DNA from: an uncultured Lachnospiraceae bacterium
GTDB lineage: Bacteria; Bacillota; Clostridia; Lachnospirales; Lachnospiraceae
Assembly: GCA_947174985.1 (NCBI GenBank)
Contig: CAMWLB010000105.1
Coordinates: 1-9,376 of the forward strand
Direction of reading: 5' to 3'
Length of the DNA: 9,376 nucleotides
The notes under the pieces were generated by a model. That model ran no database searches. It was not told where the DNA came from and was given only the letters and a program-made list of their open reading frames with translations. This document shows positions 5,811-9,376 of this stretch, piece after piece (position 1 is the stretch's first letter; the number at the start of each line of letters is the position of its first letter). Both the position numbers and the translations under genes were made by a program.

Positions 5811-5838
5811 TCGTTGAGAAACAAGTGAGGGAGTGACG

Positions 5839-7608
5839 ATGGATTTTTTTAACATATTGACTATGGTTGGCGGAATTGCCCTGTTTTTATACGGTATAAA
5901 CCTGATGGGCGATGGGCTGTCAAAGGCTTCCGGAGGACGTCTGGAGGGGATTCTGGAAAAACTCACTAATACGCCTATAAAGGCTGTGCTGGTGGGCGCT
6001 GGCGTGACCGCAGTGATTCAGTCCTCTGCCGCCACGACGGTTATGGTGGTCGGATTTGTCAATTCCGGCATTATGAGGCTGGAGCAGGCGGTCAACGTGA
6101 TTATCGGCGCCAATGTGGGTACTACGATAACGGCGTGGATTTTAAGCCTTTCCGGTATTGAAAGCGAAAGCTTTGTTGTACAGCTTTTGAAGCCGGCTTC
6201 TTTTGCGCCGATACTTGCCATTATTGGCGTTGCCCTGGTATCTTTTTCCAAAAAGAACAGGAGAAGGGACATCGGCTCCATTATGGCGGGCTTTGGTATT
6301 CTGATGATTGGTATGGATACCATGAGCGAGGCAGTAAAACCGTTGGCGGAAATTCCGGAATTCGGCAGGGTGCTGACGATGTTTTCCAATCCCATCTTAG
6401 GTATGCTGGTAGGTCTGATACTGACCGCGGTGATTCAAAGTTCCTCCGCGTCGATTGGTATCCTGCAGGCTCTGTGTAAAACGGGCTCTGTCAGCGGTGC
6501 GACGGCAATACCGGTTATTATGGGGCAGAATGTCGGCTCCTGTATTACCGCGTTGATTTCCAGCGTGGGAGCGAGCAGGGATGCGAGGCGTGCCGCGCTG
6601 CTGCATCTGTATTATAATATAGCAAAGACCTCGCTTTTTATGGTAGTATTTTACACAGCAGATTCGTTCCTTCACTTTGCGTTTATGGACAAGCCGATTT
6701 CTGCGCTGGGCGTTGCAGTGGTACATTCCGCCTTCAATATTGCGGCATGTATTGTTCTGCTTCCTTTTTCAAAGCTGTTGGTAAAGCTTGTTTATCTTAC
6801 GGTTCCGGACAGGACGAAAGCCGAGCTGCTTTCACCGGAGGAAACGGAACTGCGTACCCTTGACCCGCGTTTTCTGGATACGCCCGGTCTTGCCGTTGAG
6901 CGGAGCAGGCATGTGGCAATTACCATGGCGCGCTATGCCCAAAGGTCCATCGATATGGCGATGGGTCTGTTGAAGCAGTACGACAAGGAAATGGCGGCAG
7001 AGGTGGAACAGATAGAGAATCAGGTTGACCGGTTTGAGGATGAACTGGGCACCTACCTTGTCAGGCTGAGCAGCAAGGATTTGTCTGAGCGGGACAGCAG
7101 GATGCTGTCGGTACTGCTGCACTGTATCGGGGATTTTGAGCGAATTTCGGACCATGCGCTGAATATCAAGCAGGCAGCGGACGAAATGGCGGATAAAAAG
7201 CTGTCGTTTTCGGATAAGGCGACGGAGGAAATAGAAGTGTTTTCCAGAGCGGTCGGCGAGATACTGGAGCTTTCCGTCAGCGCCTTCGAGACAGAAAATA
7301 TGGAACGGGCAAAGCTCGTAGAACCGCTTGAGGAGGTTATCGACCAGCTCAACAATGAAATCAAGAAACGGCACGTAAAGCGGCTGCGGAAGGGAAAATG
7401 TACGATAGAGCTGGGCTTTGTGCTTACGGATATCACAACCAATTATGAAAGAATAGCGGACCATTGCTCCAATATTGCAGTGTGCCTGCTGCAGGTGAGC
7501 GAGGGCAGTTTTGAGACGCATGGATACTTAGACAGCCTGAAGGAGGAAGACAATATTGCGTTCAAGGGCAAGATGCTTGCGTACAGGGAGAAATATATGC
7601 TGCCGTAA
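5839..7608 (+). CDS. Na/Pi cotransporter family protein with PhoU-like C-terminal domain
   Basis: A 589-residue inner-membrane protein. The N-terminal ~320 residues form two Na/Pi-cotransporter repeats (PF02690), each with the family's QSS signature: QSSAATT (61-67) and QSSSAS (200-205). Each is followed by a matching loop, GANVGTT (90-96) and GQNVGSC (229-235). About eight hydrophobic segments are visible. Residues ~355-555 are helical and PhoU-like, with the paired metal-binding motifs FERISDHALNI (433-443) and YERIADHCSNIA (536-547). The family is thought to couple phosphate uptake or efflux to sodium, with the PhoU part regulating it. The start ATG 5839 has GAGGGAG at 5827-5833, 5 bases away. 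An upstream GTG at 5833 overlaps that binding site and is therefore rejected. No pst or pho genes are nearby. The gene converges with the next one and shares a terminator. Confidence 0.93.
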   Translation: MDFFNILTMVGGIALFLYGINLMGDGLSKASGGRLEGILEKLTNTPIKAVLVGAGVTAVIQSSAATTVMVVGFVNSGIMRLEQAVNVIIGANVGTTITAWILSLSGIESESFVVQLLKPASFAPILAIIGVALVSFSKKNRRRDIGSIMAGFGILMIGMDTMSEAVKPLAEIPEFGRVLTMFSNPILGMLVGLILTAVIQSSSASIGILQALCKTGSVSGATAIPVIMGQNVGSCITALISSVGASRDARRAALLHLYYNIAKTSLFMVVFYTADSFLHFAFMDKPISALGVAVVHSAFNIAACIVLLPFSKLLVKLVYLTVPDRTKAELLSPEETELRTLDPRFLDTPGLAVERSRHVAITMARYAQRSIDMAMGLLKQYDKEMAAEVEQIENQVDRFEDELGTYLVRLSSKDLSERDSRMLSVLLHCIGDFERISDHALNIKQAADEMADKKLSFSDKATEEIEVFSRAVGEILELSVSAFETENMERAKLVEPLEEVIDQLNNEIKKRHVKRLRKGKCTIELGFVLTDITTNYERIADHCSNIAVCLLQVSEGSFETHGYLDSLKEEDNIAFKGKMLAYREKYMLP

Positions 7609-7636
7609 GATCATGACAGAAAATAGATATGGTTAT

Positions 7637-7674
7637 AAAAACAGAAGCCGTTATGAAACGGCTTCTGTTTTTTT
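7637..7674. terminator. Bidirectional intrinsic terminator between convergent genes
   Basis: AACAGAAGCCGTT (7640-7652) and AACGGCTTCTGTT (7657-7669) form a perfect 13-base-pair stem with an ATGA loop. It is followed by a run of T on the + strand (7668-7674). On the - strand the flanking A run (7637-7641) becomes a U tract. It lies 28 bases after the transporter stop and 5 bases beyond the stop of the - strand gene, so it can serve both. Confidence 0.92.
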
Positions 7675-7679
7675 CTCTT

Positions 7680-9056
7680 TCAAAGGATATCGTTTTGCTC
7701 TGTTTCTTCAGCTGTGTTCTGTACAGCTTGTGTGTTCTGTACAGCCGGCGTGTTCTCATTTTCTGTGTCTTTTTCATCCTGTAAATCTTCAGCCTGGTCA
7801 GCCGCTTCCTTTTGGGGAAGCGTCAGCAGCACGTGGGAGATCCGGTTCTGGTCGATTCCCTTGACCTGCAGGGTAGTGCCGTCCGCTAAGGAGACGGCTT
7901 CTTCGTCCTCCGGCAGGCGGTCAAGCTGTCCGATGATAATGCCGCCTATGGAATCATAGTCATCAGAATTCAAGTCGGTGCCGAGGACGTCGTTGATATC
8001 GGACAGGTTCATGCTGCCTTCTATCAGGTAGACATTTTCTTCTATTTTTTGTATCAGCTCTTTTTCGTCCTCGTCGTATTCGTCTCTGATTTCACCTACC
8101 AGCTCTTCCAATAAATCTTCCAGTGTTATCATGCCGACCGTTGAGCCGTATTCATTTAACACAAAGGCAACGTGCATGGATTTCTCGCGCATTTCCAACA
8201 GTAAATCAGCCGTCTTTTTGTATTCATAGGTGTAATAGGCATCGCGGATAAGAGGCGCAAGCTGAAAGGCATTGCCATCCGCTAGGAAAAAGTACTTTAT
8301 ATTGACGAAGCCCAGCATGCTGTCCTTATCCTCCTGATAGACAGGGAGGCGGGTATACATGGATTCTTTAAAGATGGAAAGCAGTTCGTCATAGGTGCCG
8401 TCCGAACTGATTGTCACCATATTGACACGGGGAATCATGATATCCTTGGCACAGGTGTCGGAAAACTCAAATACATTATAGATGAGCTTGCGCTCTTCCG
8501 TCTCAATTTCACCGTCCTCGTGGCTGACGTCTACATAAGTCTTCAACTCGTTTTCTGTAATGGTCTCTTTTTTGGACGAATCGATATGTAAAAGTTTGAG
8601 AATGCCGCCGGCGATGGCGTCCACGATGAAGATAACGGGCGTCATCAGTTTTATCATGTAATAGATGGTGCGGGAGTAGGCGAGAGAAATCTTTTCCGAA
8701 TTCAGGCTTGCCCATGTTTTGGGAACAATCTCGCCGACAAGCAGTATGACAAAGGTAAGGATGCCCGTAAATACGCCTATATACGCACTAAAGCCAAGTT
8801 TGATAACCAATGTGGTAGTGAGAGAGGATGCGCTCAGATTGACGATGTTGTTGCCAATCAGGATGGCATTCAGCATTTTGCTGTACCGGTCCAGTATTTT
8901 GTTGACGATGGCTGCGCGTTTGACACCTTCTTCCTCCAGGGTGCGCATTTTGACACGGTTTACCGTGGTCAGCGCAGTTTCCGCGGAAGAAAAGAAAGCG
9001 GATAAGATAACCAGAATAAAAAGAACTATCAGTTGTATGACACCAGAGGTATCCAA
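7680..9056 (-). CDS. CNNM/CorC-family membrane protein (DUF21, CBS pair, CorC_HlyC domain)
   Basis: A 458-residue protein of the hemolysin C/CorC family, linked in other bacteria to Mg2+ or Co2+ efflux and magnesium resistance (MpfA-like). Residues 1-190 form the DUF21 membrane domain, with SSAETALT (23-30), GNNIVN (68-73) and GEIVPK (108-113). Two CBS domains follow (about 205-325, including IMIPRVNMV and EYGSTVGMITLEDLLEELVGEI), then the CorC_HlyC domain (about 335-415). The last ~40 residues are acidic and low-complexity with a tandem AVQNT repeat. The start is TTG at 9056-9054, with AAAGGAG (complement of 9066-9072) 9 bases upstream. The longer frame to 9107 begins inside the promoter, directly upstream of its -10 box, and has no binding site. 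The family's transport role is debated, so substrate is left open. Confidence 0.92.
   Translation of the reverse strand: MDTSGVIQLIVLFILVILSAFFSSAETALTTVNRVKMRTLEEEGVKRAAIVNKILDRYSKMLNAILIGNNIVNLSASSLTTTLVIKLGFSAYIGVFTGILTFVILLVGEIVPKTWASLNSEKISLAYSRTIYYMIKLMTPVIFIVDAIAGGILKLLHIDSSKKETITENELKTYVDVSHEDGEIETEERKLIYNVFEFSDTCAKDIMIPRVNMVTISSDGTYDELLSIFKESMYTRLPVYQEDKDSMLGFVNIKYFFLADGNAFQLAPLIRDAYYTYEYKKTADLLLEMREKSMHVAFVLNEYGSTVGMITLEDLLEELVGEIRDEYDEDEKELIQKIEENVYLIEGSMNLSDINDVLGTDLNSDDYDSIGGIIIGQLDRLPEDEEAVSLADGTTLQVKGIDQNRISHVLLTLPQKEAADQAEDLQDEKDTENENTPAVQNTQAVQNTAEETEQNDIL
7714..7756 (-). repeat. 18-base tandem repeat in the tail of the CNNM/CorC gene
   Basis: GTGTTCTGTACAGC occurs at 7714-7727 and 7732-7745, and GTGTTCT again at 7750-7756, a period of exactly 18 bases. 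On the - strand it encodes the six-residue units PAVQNT and QAVQNT (residues 437-448). Copy-number change would stay in frame. Confidence 0.8.
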
Positions 9057-9065
9057 AAAAAACCA

Positions 9066-9072
9066 CTCCTTT
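9066..9072 (-). promoter_or_regulatory. Ribosome binding site that sets the CNNM/CorC start
   Basis: AAAGGAG on the - strand lies 9 bases before a TTG codon at 9056. No ATG is available at a usable distance, so the strong site argues for a TTG start. The site lies downstream of the predicted -10 box, as expected. Confidence 0.7.
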
Positions 9073-9098
9073 GTTAAAAAAATTGTCCGATGAATGAA

Positions 9099-9128
9099 AT
9101 CATACAATATTCACCAGTATATTGTCAA
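9099..9128 (-). promoter_or_regulatory. Sigma-A-type promoter for the CNNM/CorC gene
   Basis: On the - strand a perfect -35 TTGACA (complement of 9123-9128) and a -10 TATGAT (complement of 9099-9104) are separated by 18 bases. Transcription would start near 9092, giving a leader of about 36 bases that contains the ribosome binding site. Confidence 0.75.
9104..9125. promoter_or_regulatory. Operator-like dyad in the divergent promoter region
   Basis: ACAATAT (9104-9110) and ATATTGT (9119-9125) are perfect inverted copies separated by 8 bases. The 22-base dyad fills the spacer of the - strand promoter and touches both its -10 and -35 boxes. A dimeric repressor bound here would block that gene. 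The binding protein is unknown. Confidence 0.5.
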
Positions 9129-9147
9129 GTTATGAGCCGTCCAAACA

Positions 9148-9153
9148 TATAAT
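9148..9153 (+). promoter_or_regulatory. Candidate -10 box for the TIGR04086-like gene
   Basis: A perfect TATAAT lies 40 bases before the ATG at 9194. The -35 is weak: TCAAGT (9125-9130) at 17 bases or TTGTCA (9122-9127) at 20 bases. Either would overlap the -35 of the divergent promoter and the edge of the dyad. Confidence 0.5.
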
Positions 9154-9193
9154 TTCACAGGAAGTTTAGAATGTATGGAAAGGAGAAGGGAAT

Positions 9194-9376
9194 ATGGAGA
9201 GAGAAAGAAATGCAAAGAAAGAGCTGACCGGCGGAATACCGGTGCTGTTTTTGCTGAAATGTCTTTTGATTTCCTACATACTGACAGGCGGGCTGCTTAT
9301 GCTTCTGGCGCTTTTGGTTTACCGGTTCAGTCTGTCGGAAAAATTAGTGTCGGTTGTCATTATCGGTATCTACATA
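9194..9376 (+). CDS. TIGR04086-like small membrane protein, N-terminal part (cut by window end)
   Basis: Sixty-one codons are open to the window end without a stop. The sequence starts with a short charged segment (MERERNAKKEL), then a hydrophobic helix (about 16-43, VLFLLKCLLISYILTGGLL onward), the loop YRFSLSEKLV, and the start of a second helix (VVIIGIYI). This order and the LSEKLVSVVIIGIYI junction resemble the TIGR04086 family of small Firmicutes membrane proteins of about 110-130 residues, whose function is unknown. The start ATG 9194 has AAAGGAG at 9179-9185, 8 bases away. The gene is divergent from the CNNM/CorC gene and shares its promoter region. The family call rests on remembered sequence character and only half the protein, so it is moderate. 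Confidence 0.7.
   Translation, partial: MERERNAKKELTGGIPVLFLLKCLLISYILTGGLLMLLALLVYRFSLSEKLVSVVIIGIYI

Noticed and set aside
6832..7521. 229-residue open frame on the - strand within the Na/Pi transporter gene
   Set aside because: It is fully antisense to a strongly supported coding region, has Cys/His/Arg-rich composition typical of shadow frames, and shows no domain or good ribosome binding site.
9057..9107. Longer N-terminus of the CNNM/CorC gene to 9107
   Set aside because: That start lies in the promoter spacer, upstream of the predicted transcription start, and the extra residues include the codons of the ribosome binding site.

Overview
The window looks like chromosomal DNA of a Gram-positive anaerobe of the class Clostridia, most likely Lachnospiraceae. 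The reasons are moderate GC, strong AGGAGG-type ribosome binding sites, sigma-A-like promoters, an AgrC/LytTR-type two-component pair, a RelQ-type small alarmone synthetase, a TIGR04086-like membrane protein, and the general flavour of the proteins. Genus and species cannot be fixed from this sequence. I see no insertion sequence, prophage, CRISPR array, tRNA or rRNA, and no stretch over 300 bases lacks a gene.

Layout, left to right on the + strand: a low-complexity poly-C contig edge (1-47) runs into the 3' end of aspS (aspartyl-tRNA synthetase). This overlaps a 4'-phosphopantetheinyl transferase gene by 7 bases. A RelQ-type (p)ppGpp synthetase follows about 100 bases later. Next comes an unusual 300-residue protein (2054-2956) with a basic Ser/Thr-rich N-terminal part, a middle part resembling the C-terminal region of FliD, and a Gly/Tyr/Leu-rich repetitive tail. 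A tightly coupled LytTR response regulator and GHKL sensor kinase follow (2993-5089), then a leaderless Amidase_3 cell-wall hydrolase (5159-5704) that ends in a terminator overlapping its own stop codon. After a promoter-like gap comes a Na/Pi-cotransporter-family protein with a PhoU-like C-terminus (5839-7608). It is convergent with a CNNM/CorC-family (DUF21 plus CBS) membrane protein on the - strand (7680-9056), and the two share a bidirectional terminator. A divergent promoter region with an operator-like dyad (about 9099-9153) separates that gene from a TIGR04086-like membrane protein cut off by the window end.

How the genes may work together: the left part is housekeeping (translation, carrier-protein activation, stringent response). 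The middle part (2054-5704) is the most interesting. A low-complexity, possibly surface or assembly-related protein, a peptide-sensing-type two-component system and an amidase lie close together in one orientation and could be one regulated unit. That link is inference only. The right part deals with ion transport (Na+/phosphate and Mg2+/Co2+-type membrane proteins). Several start codons were moved from the longest possible ORF on ribosome-binding-site evidence: 2054 instead of 1976, 5839 instead of 5833, and 9056 instead of 9107.
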